A program made the position numbers and the translations under genes. From Cylicocyclus nassatus (lineage: Eukaryota > Nematoda > Chromadorea > Rhabditida > Strongylidae), in NCBI GenBank assembly GCA_958299035.1, contig CATQJL010000001.1, positions 79,939,594 through 80,003,593 on the forward strand: 64,000 bases of DNA. The letters are read 5' to 3'. Below the pieces are notes generated by a model, which searched no databases, was not told where the DNA came from, and was given only the letters and a program-made list of their open reading frames with translations. Of the stretch, positions 10,361 to 21,598 are shown in pieces (position 1 is the first letter of the stretch; each line of letters starts with the position of its first letter).

Positions 10361-12730
10361 AGCTATAAAGCGTGAAATCCAGATCTCTCATCTGGAGCTT
10401 CAAGATATGAAGCTTTCTTTCTAAGCTGCGATCCCCTCCCCAGCGGGGATGTTAATGCATGCGGCCCTAAAAGATGCACTGATTGAAAAATCATGTTATA
10501 TGTTGCTAAGATAGCAATCCAGAGGTACGGCACTCGCAATCTTGCACAGGATTCAACACAGAAACCTTTTGATTCAACGGAATTGGCGGCTGGAAGTCGT
10601 CCCCTGGCACCCGCACTGCACTCTGCCTCTCTCTCGCGAGTGTGCTCCCTGATCATTCTCTAGCCTTGATTGGGCCTCTAAGCTCCGCCTTCCAGCCGCC
10701 AATCCCACTAAATCAAAAGTATAACTATGGCATGTTGGACATGGTAATTTTTGCGCGATTTGGGGCTCCCCAACTCCATCCCCTTCCTCCCCCCCCCCCT
10801 CTCCCAAAAAAATTATCCCCCACCGCTCTTGCCACGCAGTCGTTCATATGCGTGCTCCCTCCGTTAACTTTTAATCTCTTCCCTTTCTTTCCGTCTTACT
10901 CTGTAGATGTGCTCATCACCGTTTTACTGATTCCATTCTCAGCAGCAACAACGTCTAGCTCTAAGGCCCGTATGCACGTACATCCCCGCGGAGAGGGGAT
11001 GTGCGCTTAACCATTAAAAAGATCCCCGCTCGGGATCCCCTCCCCTCCCCGCGCGAACCCCCGCATGCACAAAGACAATATCGTACAAGGGATCCCCTTG
11101 GGGAGGGGAAGTGAACCCCCTTATGCACAAGAGGGGATCAAGCGGGGAAATCACCTTGCTTTCAAATTTTCTATGAAAAACTCTTTCTTATCCCATATTT
11201 TGACTGCAACTCATCTTCATCTCTTCACATTTAATAATTTGGGGTTGCGGAATGCGCGTATGCAATGACTGCGCTCGGGGCACCAAAAATGATTTTTTCT
11301 ACTCCCATTATGTTCCTGTCTTCTTGGATGCTGCCCACTTCCGCTCATGCTGCCCCATTTCAGCGTAAAAATGTTGAATCATAGAAGTTGATGTGTCTCT
11401 GCAAGGGAATGGGTAGAAGACGTTATGCTGTCGAAAGGGGGGGGGGTGCCGCGCGAACGCTCAAAGCAGTATTTTAACACATAACAGAAGCTGCAAATGC
11501 AAATTGTGCCAGCTCTCCATAAACGCTGTAGCTACCAGCTGCATATCGTCCTCCTTTATCCCAGGGGAATGATCCCCAGCGGCCATCCCTGCTATGCACA
11601 AGGGGAACGCTGGGGACGGGATCACTCCCCAGGGGATCTCTACTCAAAAATAGGCAAATACGCTACTTTCTAGATTTTTCGAGGCAGCTTATGTTAAAAT
11701 AACAAGATAATGGCAACATGTCATGAAATATGAAAGTTACAATGTGTTTACTCAGCCTATATAGTTAAAACTATCATGTTATATGAAAAATGCGCAAATT
11801 TCCTGAATGATCAAGAACTCGTACAAATAATCGAAATTGGCAGCTATTATTGCTCAAATTCCTTCTAACGAGGCGAATATAGAAAAGAAAGACAAATTGC
11901 AAGCCACAGGTCGTTGAGAGAAGAACCCGGCTTTCAAAGAAAATCCTTCATCAAAATGAACGAGATGCTTGGTAATGACTGAGCAGAACCAGAATATCCG
12001 CGTCTCTGGCATGATCTACACCATCGAACCCCTACTTCGTTGCAGGGGATGTCGATCCCCTCCCCTGCGTTGATGAGCTACGTTCGTGCATACGGGGAGG
12101 GGAAGGGAAGGGATCCCCACTGGGGTTCGCCCGATCGATACCCTGAAATCAAATGCCGAATTGCAGCGAAAAAGTATGGAAGTGGCTTGCAAACGTTGGA
12201 AAAAAACCATAGAAACTACGAAGCTGCAAACTCATGAATTCTTCTATGGGAGAAATAAGCCATAACATATTTCTAAGAAACCATAACATGAACTGCAATA
12301 CCACATCACTTCAGAAATTAACATTATTACTGCGACAGTACGTAACGTATAACAAAGCCTTGGAACCAGTAATAGGTAAAAGAAGAAGAGAACGAACAGA
12401 GATACATAGGGGGGGAAGAAAATAGGAAAAGACGACGAAAAGGAACAAAAGCACTCGAAATCACTATTCTTGTACATATCATTCCAAAAGCCTTCTAGCA
12501 CACAAAAATTAACCAGAAATAGCTTTTTGGTGAAGTCTTCTGGTAGCCGTGAGCACCGCGATGACACCATCCCCGCTGCAGGTGCAGGGGAGGGAATCGC
12601 TCCCCTCCCCTCTGGCATAGCGGGGTCCAACGAAGGGGATCGTTCCCCTGGGGATCCAGCTCCCCTTCCCTCCCCAGCGGGGATGTACGTGCATACGGGC
12701 CTAACACGTTCTGGTAGAAAGAAGAAGTCC
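10360..12730. repeat. GC-rich zone of GGGGATCCCC-type modules
   Basis: Clusters of GGGATCCCC, CCCCAGCGGGGAT and TGCAYRC-type words recur near 10,424, 10,975, 11,030-11,145, 11,560-11,640, 12,040-12,130 and 12,560-12,700, in both orientations, separated by ordinary AT-rich DNA. The right-most cluster reads CCCCAGCGGGGATGTACGTG and the left-most nearly the same in the same direction. At 10,586-10,702 a separate palindrome has 15-bp arms ATTGGCGGCTGGAAG. Related GGGGATCCCC words also sit in the ends of the element at 38,204-39,902. Open frames here are artefacts of the GC-rich repeats. Confidence 0.7.
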
Positions 12731-12880
12731 AAAACTATGCTGTTATGCCAAAATTAAGGGAAAATGTTCGCCACCAGGCAATAGCACCATATGGCATTGA
12801 ATTGTGTGTATGAGCGTAATGTGAGCTGGTTCAATTTTGAAAATTATTACAAGCTATTTGGAGTAAACGCGTGAGTTTCT

Positions 12881-13591
12881 CTAACAAGGAAACGATACTC
12901 GGTGTCCGTGGCCTTTTGAGATGAGATGTATACCATGACACTCGTCTTGAAACACTGATTTCGAATCTGACTTCTGTTTCTGCTAATCGCTTCAAAGATG
13001 TTATAATGGATCGCGCAGATTCTGGCTGCCCGTGGAAAGACGTTCGGAGCGGTCAGCACCTATAGACGCACTGTGGTCTAGTGGTTAGTGCGACAGCCTC
13101 ATGAGTTGATGCAGGTGCAGGTTCGAACCCTTTTGTGTTTTTCGGTTTTGCATTGCCTCAATAAACTTCCTTTCGCATCTTCGAGCTAAGTGAACGCCCT
13201 TACTCTTCAAAAATGTGGAAATTTGGAGAAAATGATTACTATTTGCGCTAAATTGTATCCAATGATCATAGTTCAAGTAAATTCTCTCGAACAAGCTCAA
13301 CTGAGGCAACGTAAAAGTAAAAACACAAAAGGATTTGAACCTACACCTGCATCAACTTATAAGGCTATTGCACCAATTACTAGACCAGAAGGTGGCCGCT
13401 GTAGAGGCCGTTTCAATGACCATATTTCCTTTGAGCAGCCAAACTTGGCTCGAAATTCCCCCATAACTTTTTTTCAGAGAAACGATTAGCAGAAACGGAA
13501 GGCAGATTCGGAATCAGCGTTCGAAGACGAGTGTAATGGTATGAATCACGTCTGGAAAGGCCACGGACATTGAGTATCGTTCCCTTGTAAG
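12881..13591. mobile_element. Palindromic element with two opposed tRNA-Met-like heads, copy 2
   Basis: A 711-bp copy of the element at 3944-4644, with ends CTAACAAGGAAACGATACTC and the inverse. The plus-strand head (13,072-13,132) has A-box TGGTCTAGTGG, loop CTCATGA with CAT anticodon on a CAGC/GTTG stem, and a perfect B-box GGTTCGAACCC. The minus-strand head is at about 13,331-13,388. Each head runs into TTTTGTGTTTTT, a possible Pol III stop. A lone end of this family (GCGGTTCCCTTGTAAG) lies near 32,611. Confidence 0.75.
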
Positions 13592-16090
13592 TTATGTGGC
13601 TCAAAATGGTGTGGGCAGCCACAGCTTTTTACGGAATGCACCACATCCCACTAACTTAGATACCTCTACAGAGAATTAGCTTACAATATCTATACACTCC
13701 GGTACGCTTCAACCGTAGTTGTTGCTGGAAGCAGAACCACAGAAAGCGCGAATGGTAAAGATGAGAGGCTGGCTCCTGGTTTTACAACTGGAGGCATCCT
13801 GAGGTGGGATTTCTCACGCGGGCAAAGGAGGAGTATTGCTTTGTAATAAGTATAAAAACAGGTAACTAGTTCATTTTTGAAATAAAGTAAATCAGTTCAA
13901 AGTGAATAATTCATATAGCTGGCCCAATATTGGAAACCCTCGAATTCGCTAAAACTTGGCCCAAAAGGCTTCTTGGCAATTAATTATGAATTTGTTACTT
14001 TTCACGCTTGATAGAACCTCAATGTTATGTCTAGGCAGATGGTAACGCTGAGGGAAAGGGGAAGGGGGGCGGGGGAAGGGGGGAATCGTGTTCGGCGGTT
14101 CTGACACCTCTTGCTCGCCCCTAGTAACATATTACACCCACACTGTTTGAATGTTTCTTTCAGATATCTTCTGACTGTTTCGGTTGCCAATACCATCGAC
14201 AGATGAATCTAACCTCATAATTTTCACAGCTGTCAACCTGGTTGAAACCATCGCATCATATTACCATCATCGATAGTCTCCCATCTTGTTCGATCACTCA
14301 CAACCTATGAAAATTCTTTGTTTGACAATGTTACTGTCTCGACAAAAGATACTGATTTAAGAGCCCTGCAACTAGGCCACTTTCCGGCGACACTTTCGAA
14401 AACTCATTTTATGATTCACTTAGGGGAGTTGGTGGAAGAACTCTAATGCACTTTGAATGTGCCGTTTAGTAATAAAAATTATACGGATTGAACTGATTCC
14501 AGAAGAAAGCTCCACCAAAGCATAGCTATGCGCTTGAGTGAATTCTCGCTTTTCGTTCGTAGGAATATGAATAGCACAAAAATATCTATCTCATTTGTTG
14601 ACGAATGAACAATGTACAAACGATGCAAAGTTAATTCGTTGGATCCGCTCGAATATATACACATATATTTAGAGAGCGTCGATTGAACCATGCTTATTTG
14701 TTGTTATGGAGGCATACTACAAAGGTACGTCACTTGCACGTTACTGTACCATTGCTTTGGAGCGCAAAACACTCTAACAAGGGATTTTCACTTGCTCGAA
14801 ATGGCCATTTGAAAGGTGATGTATACCAATGGATAGAGCTTTAAAGGCTTATGTCACATATACCTTTCATATCTGCGATGAGTTATATTAAAGAGTCTAT
14901 ATCAAAGAGTCACGGATTTTTGTAAAGAAAAGTGAACGAACATATGGGCCCACCTAATGCATGTCACACATAAAAAAACAAATTTTCGAATTTTTTGAAA
15001 ATTTTTGGACTATTTTTGGCAATTCCATTTTTGACAATTGAAGGGCTTAAACTTTGAAACATCAGTATTAATACCAATGCTTCCAAAAGTAAAAAATCTA
15101 AGAAGGAGGGAAAGAAGAATAAGCCAATTTTTAGAAAATAAAGAAAAAATAAGGGTTGGAGTGCCCTTATAAATTTGCCTTTATATTCGGTGTGAATCAG
15201 GTGACAAGAGCATTAATAGCGCCAACGGATAGTTGTCTATTTCTTCCCCGTATATACCAAGATGAAATCTTACCGAAATTTCTGAAGTTTTCCAGAGGAA
15301 GACGAAGAAAGTATAACAAAACTTATGTAACAACCTAATATTTAAAGATGTAAAGATGAAGGAATCAATATTTAGGGCAGGCTTATGCATAAGATTAATC
15401 AACTTTTCATTTTAAACTTTCCGAACTACTTACTTGTTTTAACTTCGGTTTAGAAGCAGCTCAATTTTTTGCACAATCTTTGTTGCAAAAATTGCATTTT
15501 CAAAGTTGGTATACAACGGGCAAATCGTGAAATGCACGCAACACAACAGGATATTGATAGGCTTTTTACGTAAGAGAAAAAGATGGCAAATTCACATCTT
15601 TCAATCAATGGCATAGACTCGAGAAAAATAATTTAACTCGATTCTGCAGAGTTAGTTTCGCGTTTGTTTGGCCTAAAGAAGCGTCCGGGCAAAACCGAGC
15701 CCACTCCCTCGCACGGCTCACCATCTAAGCAAAATTTCTCAGCCAGGGGCATTCGTCCAAGTTTCTCACAAAAAACCTAAATGGAATTTTTGAGGGACTC
15801 ACGTTTTGCAAGCACTATATTTAGAATCATTGCATGAAAAGGTCTGGATGAAGCAAAAAAATGGTAGCCGAGAGTCCGCCCGGATGTAATTTTTGATGCG
15901 CCCTGTAAAGTTAGCATAGATAGAAGCTAATGATTGCGAAAAAATCCCTTGCATACTTTTGCGGAGGCACTGCAATTGCTTGCTCGGGAGCGTCAAAAAG
16001 ATAATCAGTGCTTGCCTTTCAAGGTATGCCATTAGGAAAGCCGCTTTAAAGTACCGTCTACCCAAAATGTGGTCGATGAAATGTCGATGC
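13592..16090. other. No gene recognised; one G-quadruplex-prone tract
   Basis: Apart from the G tract at 14,051-14,087 nothing is recognised. A minus-strand frame around 14,430-14,590 stays open for about 50 codons but has no start, no splice context and no motif. A 124-codon minus frame at 15,799-16,173 shows no known domain. Confidence 0.45.
14051..14087 (+). other. G-quadruplex-prone tract
   Basis: Four or more runs of G (GGG, GGGG, GGGGGG, GGGGG, GGGGGG) separated by one to three bases lie within 37 bases. This satisfies the usual intramolecular quadruplex pattern. No gene is adjacent. Confidence 0.7.
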
Positions 16091-16099
16091 CTAACGGTA

Positions 16100-16440
16100 G
16101 TGTGGCCCCCAGCTGTATACTTGCCCAACTCGCGATGCCAGAAGTTGCTTCCGAAGCGAGAAAGTTGCTTCAAAAATCATTTTGGATGACGGATTTGCCA
16201 CGTTGACTCCTCCCCTTTGAGTGAGCGTAACGTTCGTCCCACCCATTTGAGCGCACCTAACCAATCGCCGTTCCGCACAACTCGCCCTACGAGCTTTCCG
16301 ACACGGGGTTTGTCGGGGTTTTTGCAGATTCTCGACTTGATATTCGGAATCAGCGACATGAGAAGGTATCGGAACGACAAAAACATGGAAGCCGAGAATC
16401 TGGGTGGACGGTGCCTATAACTAACCTTCAATTTCTTTTC
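16100..16440. repeat. Dispersed repeat, copy 1 (second copy at 26,490-26,735)
   Basis: Shared words with the spacer of the large inverted repeat include CCGAAGCGAGAAA, ATATTCGGAATCAG, AAAACATGGA and TCGAGAAT, in the same order and direction. Both copies are GC-richer than their surroundings. No coding potential is preserved between them, so the family is unidentified. Confidence 0.6.
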
Positions 16441-16539
16441 AAAAGCTAACATGGGGCTGTCTGTGTGTACACTAGGAATGAGAATAAGATGTGAAGAAGT
16501 TTGGAAAAGCTATGTGAAGAGCGAAACTTGTTTGCGTAT

Positions 16540-16960
16540 CAGGGTGGCAGCAGCCAGCTTGAAGACAGTGGCTTGGCAGAATGACGACTTTAAGATGTTC
16601 GTCGTTCTCGGTCCTCCTGGATGAGCTAAGTCCAAGACTGTGCTTTGCAGCTTCAAAAGATATCAATAAACTGCTTTTCCAGACGTGAAAATTGCTATGA
16701 GGTCGGACAACGTAAGCCTGCCCTCTGGAGCGCGATTGGTTAGTGAGTGGAGACACCGTACCCATTTCGGCAGCAACTGCATTATCGCCTCCAACAGTCA
16801 ACTTCGCGACCCGCCCAAGTAGCACTTTTCACGTTTGGAAGCGAGTTATTAATATCTTCAAAAACTGCAAAGCACAGTTTCAGAATCAGCTCATGCAAGG
16901 GAGTCAAGAATATGCTGCCGAGCCGCTGTCTTCAACGTCTTTCAAAGTGCGCGTCTCCAT
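16540..16960. repeat. Diverged palindrome, about 180-bp arms
   Basis: The left arm (16,550-16,690) and right arm (16,825-16,960) are inverted relatives: GTGCTTTGCAG, AAGATAT and CGTGAAAA recur in mirrored order, as does GAAGACAG near the outer ends. Both arms encode a similar F-H-V-W-K stretch when read outward, which may hint at an old coding fragment, but no family is recognised. Confidence 0.55.
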
Positions 16961-17062
16961 CAAATCACGCATCTTGCCAAGAATCTTCAATCAAAGCTCA
17001 AATAGATTTATGTGAAGTCTGTGCGACCAAGATGCTGTTGAGTGATGAAGAAGCTTCTTAAA

Positions 17063-17740
17063 CAGGGTGTCCCAAAAGTATCTATACACTGTTTGATCGT
17101 TGATATCTCTTTTCTCAAGAAGTCTTTTACCTACCTTCAGGTACCATTTTGTAGACCTTGCTTCAAATTAGATTTACAGTATGGAGCGAACCACCGAACG
17201 CTCTTCGTTACTGTAGGATTACGGCAGAAACTTCAAAAAGGGTTGTGGGCCATTAGAAGTCCTGATCCGTTTCAGAAAGCGCGCCAAACAACCTAAAAAG
17301 TTTTATACCAGGCTAATTCGAGCCGCTAAAACCAATTATGAAATTTCCACTTTACAGCAGCGCTTCTTTCATAAGTTTTGCCAGGTAAACGCAATGGCTA
17401 CTTCTATGATGCCTAAAATCGTGACTACAAAATTTGAAAAGCTTTTGTAAACCCGTAAAAAATTGAGTAAAGAGATTAGCGCGCTTGAACAAACTGGTAG
17501 AACACTTTTCAGGTTTTTTTGGAAACTTTTCATGAACCACGATTGATCCACGATAACGCTGTAAGCTGAAAGTTTCTACCGTAACCCCGCAGTAATCAAG
17601 AGCGATCGGTGATTCGCTCCATACTGTAAATCTAAGTTGAAGCAAGGTTCACAAAAAGGTAGCTGAAGGTAGGCAAAAGACTTCTAAGGAAAGAGATATC
17701 AACGATCAAACAGTGTATACATACTTTTGGAACACCCTTT
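17063..17740. mobile_element. mariner/Tc1-like non-autonomous element
   Basis: Inverted ends (CAGGGTGTCCCAAAAGTAT and, inverted, AGGGTGTTCCAAAAGTAT) extend about 50 bp and include GATCAAACAGTGTATA. It is a close relative of the element at 54,173-54,862, which has a clear TA duplication. No transposase frame. It lies next to the 3' end of the apyrase pseudogene. Confidence 0.75.
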
Positions 17741-17891
17741 ATATAGTCAATGCTAGGCTAGGAATATCAAGAAAGATCTGGATTTAGAAAGGAAGCATTG
17801 TATGATCAAAGAATGCTGTGCACAAGCACAAAGAAGATAACATTCATTGCTATAAGGGAAGTGTTCTAGAGTCTTAACTAGCTATCTCTAC

Positions 17892-19228
17892 CTAGCCAGT
17901 AAAATGTTTATGATAACATACAAGATACAATCCTTCAAACTTGTAATTGTCCGCCAACTTCTGATCCTTTAACAGAACATGACCTCAAAAACTGTTATAA
18001 AGCTCGCTGTATCATTTCCAACTTCCTTGCTTTTCAAAGCCACTATCAGTTGGTCGTCCGTGCCAGGTATGAAGACAAAGACCGAAAAGTCGCTTTCTGG
18101 AGTGAGCTCGCCTACCGTGATTTTTTTAAACGTTGTAAAGGTGGGATCAGCGGTGATCAGGATGTTTGCCCCTCTAAATATCTGCTTCTAAAAAATTAAG
18201 TCAAAATTGAAGCCTACTCTACTTTGTTTCATCAGCTTTTCCATCGTATATGGTTCTTGAAGCCTTTCGTGGAAGAATAAACCATTTTTGATGAGTTTCA
18301 GACCACTGTACAGCTTCATGTGTAAGATAGCCTGGAGCAGGATAATCCGCAAAATTTTGAACTTTTGTGAACTCATCCCTCCAGTCTATGTGCTGCACCT
18401 AAAAAAGACTGGGACACTTCCACTCCTTTTCGAATTGGGAAATTTTCCATTACTTCTCCCCTCTCTATAACTGTTTTGATCCACATGTTGTCCTCATTCT
18501 GCAATCAGATAATGTTTATAATTTTTAATGACTTGTACTCCTCCATACTGCGAACTTACAACACCATGTCCGCCCGCGTACAAGAGTCCTTTGATGTCAG
18601 CCACTCGACTTTCATGCTTTTTGTGGAGTTTCCAGGTCCAGAGCTAAGAATAACCCAAGGTATTGCCTGCACATAAACCCCGAAGATTGTAAGTTTATGT
18701 CTTATTGAATTATTAGCCGTTTCATAAACACCTTATCACTTTCGATTGCGAAGATGATTCCCGTTTTGTCATCAGGAGCTAATATGTGACCGTTAAACTT
18801 GACTAAATCTGACATTTCCATGCCTCGTCCACTATAGCTGTATAACCTGAACACAGTAAATCCGGATGTGAGTGGAAGTTTTTAATACAACAAGACGTAC
18901 GACGTTATATGAACATCAGATTTGGGTATCCACTCCACTTACGCTTCTTTCCGATCAGGGCTTAAAAACAATGTTCCTCTTCTTTTTACCGCTCCCCACT
19001 GATAACAATATATTTTCGCTTTTGTATCCGAATCAGTGATGCGATCAAGTCAAAAGCAATTAAACCATTGGGCGTTTTACCAATGAAGAGTGCACTCCTG
19101 GCAGCCTGGAATATGACTGCTGTTTACTGTTCACCTCTAGAAGGTGTAAGACAGTCCAATATGGAATAAGCTTGAGCTTGGAACAAAGAGATGAACAGTG
19201 CAATCAAAATAATATAGATACGCCACCT
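17892..19228 (-). pseudogene. Calcium-activated apyrase (CANT1/apyrase family), decayed
   Basis: Working enzymes of this family are Ca2+-dependent, usually secreted nucleotidases that hydrolyse nucleoside di- and triphosphates. Seven exons can be traced: 19,135-19,228 (hydrophobic leader IYIILIALFISLFQAQA, start ATG now AGG), 18,901-19,105, 18,732-18,846 (GRGMEMSDLVKFNG), 18,560-18,666 (AIPWVILSSG, KVEWL), 18,454-18,498 (MWIKTVIERGE), 18,223-18,398 (PGYLTHEAVQWSE, WFILPRKAS) and 17,892-18,173 (GANILIT, IPGTDDQLIVALKS, KFEG). Donors and acceptors are GT/AG, and junction phases agree from exon 2 to exon 7 once lesions are allowed for. Lesions: single-base losses near 19,048, 18,588 and 17,983, and a stop (TAA) at 18,939-18,941 in place of a residue before VEW. 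The conceptual length of about 340 residues matches the family. The leader-exon phase does not join exon 2 cleanly, so exon 1 is less certain. Assembly indels could mimic some shifts, but not the stop or lost start. Confidence 0.88.
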
Positions 19229-19384
19229 TAGATTTTCGATTAACTGATTGATTTTCAATTAACTAATTACTAGAAGCGGTAGTTCAGCAACAACATTGCG
19301 GAATTTTGACAAAGTAAGTTGCTTACATCCTAAACTAGAAGAGCGAGTTTAGCGGACAACATGAATTCTTCAGCAGGTGCGTGC

Positions 19385-19430
19385 AACCCGGTCTTACACG
19401 CGCTCGGACAAGCGCGTGTAAGACCGGGTT
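19385..19430. other. Perfect 20-bp hairpin with 6-base loop
   Basis: AACCCGGTCTTACACGCGCT is followed by CGGACA and then its exact inverse complement. A perfect, GC-rich 20-bp stem with a short loop is unlikely by chance in this AT-rich DNA. It lies about 160 bp upstream of the apyrase relic's leader exon. It is not a tRNA and has no recognised function. Confidence 0.8.
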
Positions 19431-19599
19431 CGCAATTTCCGCTCTCAGTGCCGGTGCGGCCTACCATATGTTATAACCATAAGAAAACTCGCAATGTCTC
19501 TGCGCTCTCCAATTTTTGGCAGGAGTCGCCATTATTGCAAACTAGTTGGCAAACCCGGCTCCGCCCGGCCCTGTCAATAATATATTTGTAATCAGCATG

Positions 19600-19832
19600 C
19601 TCGATTACCCCCCTGTGCCAACTCCCAGCCCTGTAGCTCAAATTTTGCAAAAAATCGATAAAATCGATATCGATCGATAACGAAAAGTAGCCTATGACAC
19701 GCTCCCTGCCCCAAAGTATATGTGTGCCAAGTTTGGTCCAAATCGGTTCAGAAATAAAAATTTCTATTCCGCACATACGTACAGACAGACATACATACAG
19801 ACAGACATTCAGCTTTATATATAAGATGAAGG
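19600..19832 (+). repeat. Retroelement 3'-tail-like sequence
   Basis: GTGCCAAGTTTGGTCCAAAT, then CATACAGACAGACATTCAGC and TATATATAAGATG, resembles the common 3' tail of RTE-related non-autonomous retroelements in animals (family knowledge). Upstream, TCCCAGCCCTGTAGCTC followed by ATCGATAAAATCGAT is the same unit as the tandem array at 34,335-34,720. Confidence 0.55.
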
Positions 19833-20782
19833 GCCTTGGGAAATGCTGGTTAGTTTTAGGTCACATTTCGCCAGGTAAGCAAAATATTATGTTGGGATTT
19901 GCTGAGCCTCTGTTTTCAATAATCAATTAGACCATTGATCTCGATAGTTCTGTCCCATGCATGCATCAAAATTCTTGCCTCAAAGGAACACGCTTTAAGA
20001 AAAAACAGTTCGCCGTTCGAAACTTGTTGCTCCTTTCGTCCTATAAAACAAGTCTGTTAACTTGTAATTGCTTACGTCGGTTAGAAAAAAGAGGTTCATC
20101 AATGTTCGATTTTAGGTGTGCGCTGTTTAGTATAAGTCAATGAGCATTTGGGACTCCAAAAACCTAAATAACACTTGCACACTTCTGCTAAGTCTTACCT
20201 TGTTTTGGTACCTATACGGTACCAAAACGTACCTATACGCTCTCGCCCGTATTAGTCCATGTTGTATCGCATCTGCAAAAGGCTGTTACATAAATTCCCT
20301 ATTAAAATTTGGCATAGTTTCAAATGATACTGATCAAAGCGTCCACGTTTGCTCCACCCGTTTTTATTTTCAATCAAGTGTCCGAGAATGATAAAGCCAC
20401 TACTTCAACCAAAAAAGACAGTTGCTATGTAATGTTCATCTAAACTTCATAGAAAATAAGTGTTTGGCATTTAGAGTCACCAATAGGTCACCAAAAAAGT
20501 AATACTGTGCAGAATTTCTTCTACTTGGAACCATCACTTTGGTTTTGTGAATTGAATTCAAACCCTCACAAAGAATTGTTTATATATTTCAAATGAGAAC
20601 TGGTTGAACCACAAAATCTCGTACACAATTTTTTCAGACTTTCAAGCATATATCGTTTTCAAACATAAATGTTTTCAGACATGCTATGTGAGCATCGTGG
20701 TATTTGTTTTTCTTACCAGTGTGCTCAAAGTCGCTCAAATTTCTATGCTTTTACAAGAAATGCAACTGTCTCTCATCTATTA
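19833..20782. other. No gene recognised
   Basis: Nothing convincing on either strand. A small perfect hairpin (GTTTTGGTACC, 5-base loop, GGTACCAAAAC) sits at 20,202-20,228. Confidence 0.45.
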
Positions 20783-21598
20783 AGGTGATTCAAAAGTAAT
20801 GGGGCGCCTTGATTTTTCAACATTTTTCAACGTCTCTTTCTGATTAATTATGAAAACCAGCAATTTGAACGCTCTTGTATAAAGTGACTTTCGCGGGTTA
20901 TCCTAACAGCACCTTGCAGCACCCCACCCCCAATCCTTCGAGCGGCGCTTCGAAGAAGTAGCGCAGGCTTTTTTGAACGCCATCCGAATTTCTGTTGTAC
21001 GTGAAAGTCACTAGGCACATGACATATAAATCGAAGGAGCTTTTCAAGCTCTTTTCAGTGGATACTTGAATATGCGAGATTCTCCATTATTTCGTATAAA
21101 GAAGGCACTTCATTCGAAAAAGTGCGTGGTTTGGCGCAGATTTTCAGGCTAAAAATCCTACTTCGCCATAATTTTTTATGGATAGAGCGTAAAAACTCTA
21201 TCAGATAACAACTGTCAAAAATGAGCTTATTTGATCACCTTGATGAGAGAGTAAATAATATGTCTCCTAATGTCCAATGCTATATCCCCTGTTCTAAAGT
21301 GTTGACTACTAGGCTATCTTGATTTAATGATAGTAACTCACCCATTGCTGCGCGGATACTTTGTGGGCTCACCTGTTTTACTGCGGCGGTGCTGCTCAAA
21401 GTTCAAAATTACTTGAAGTGATGAGCTTTGATTTTGAACACTATCAAAACAACCTATGTGACTGTGCCCATCTATAGATCTCAATCAGAATTTTGTTATG
21501 TATAACATCTGCTGAAACTTGGATTCCGACTAGGTTTTCTGCTTGAGAAAACCGCATTTATTCTTTAGGTGCCCCATTACTTTTGAATCGCCTTAATA
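20783..21598. mobile_element. TIR element, TTAAGGYGATTCAAAAGTAA ends
   Basis: The ends TTAAGGTGATTCAAAAGTAA and its inverse (TTACTTTTGAATCGCCTTAA) bound about 815 bp. The ends and size suggest a mariner/Tc1-like or TTAA-targeting non-autonomous element; no transposase is seen. Its right-hand 150 bp are also present in the right arm of the large inverted repeat (32,220-32,369), where the rest of the element is missing. Confidence 0.75.

Noticed and set aside
10574..12757. Many 60-160-codon open frames
   Set aside because: They coincide with GC-rich palindromic modules, overlap on both strands and encode low-complexity Arg/Pro/Gly-rich peptides.
14430..14590. Minus-strand open stretch of about 50 codons (REFTQAHSYALVELSSG)
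   Set aside because: Looks protein-like in places but has no start, no splice borders and no paralogue here; not enough to call an exon.
16472..17061. Overlapping 90-117-codon open frames on both strands
   Set aside because: They fall in the two arms of a diverged palindrome and mirror each other; no domain or splice context supports a gene.
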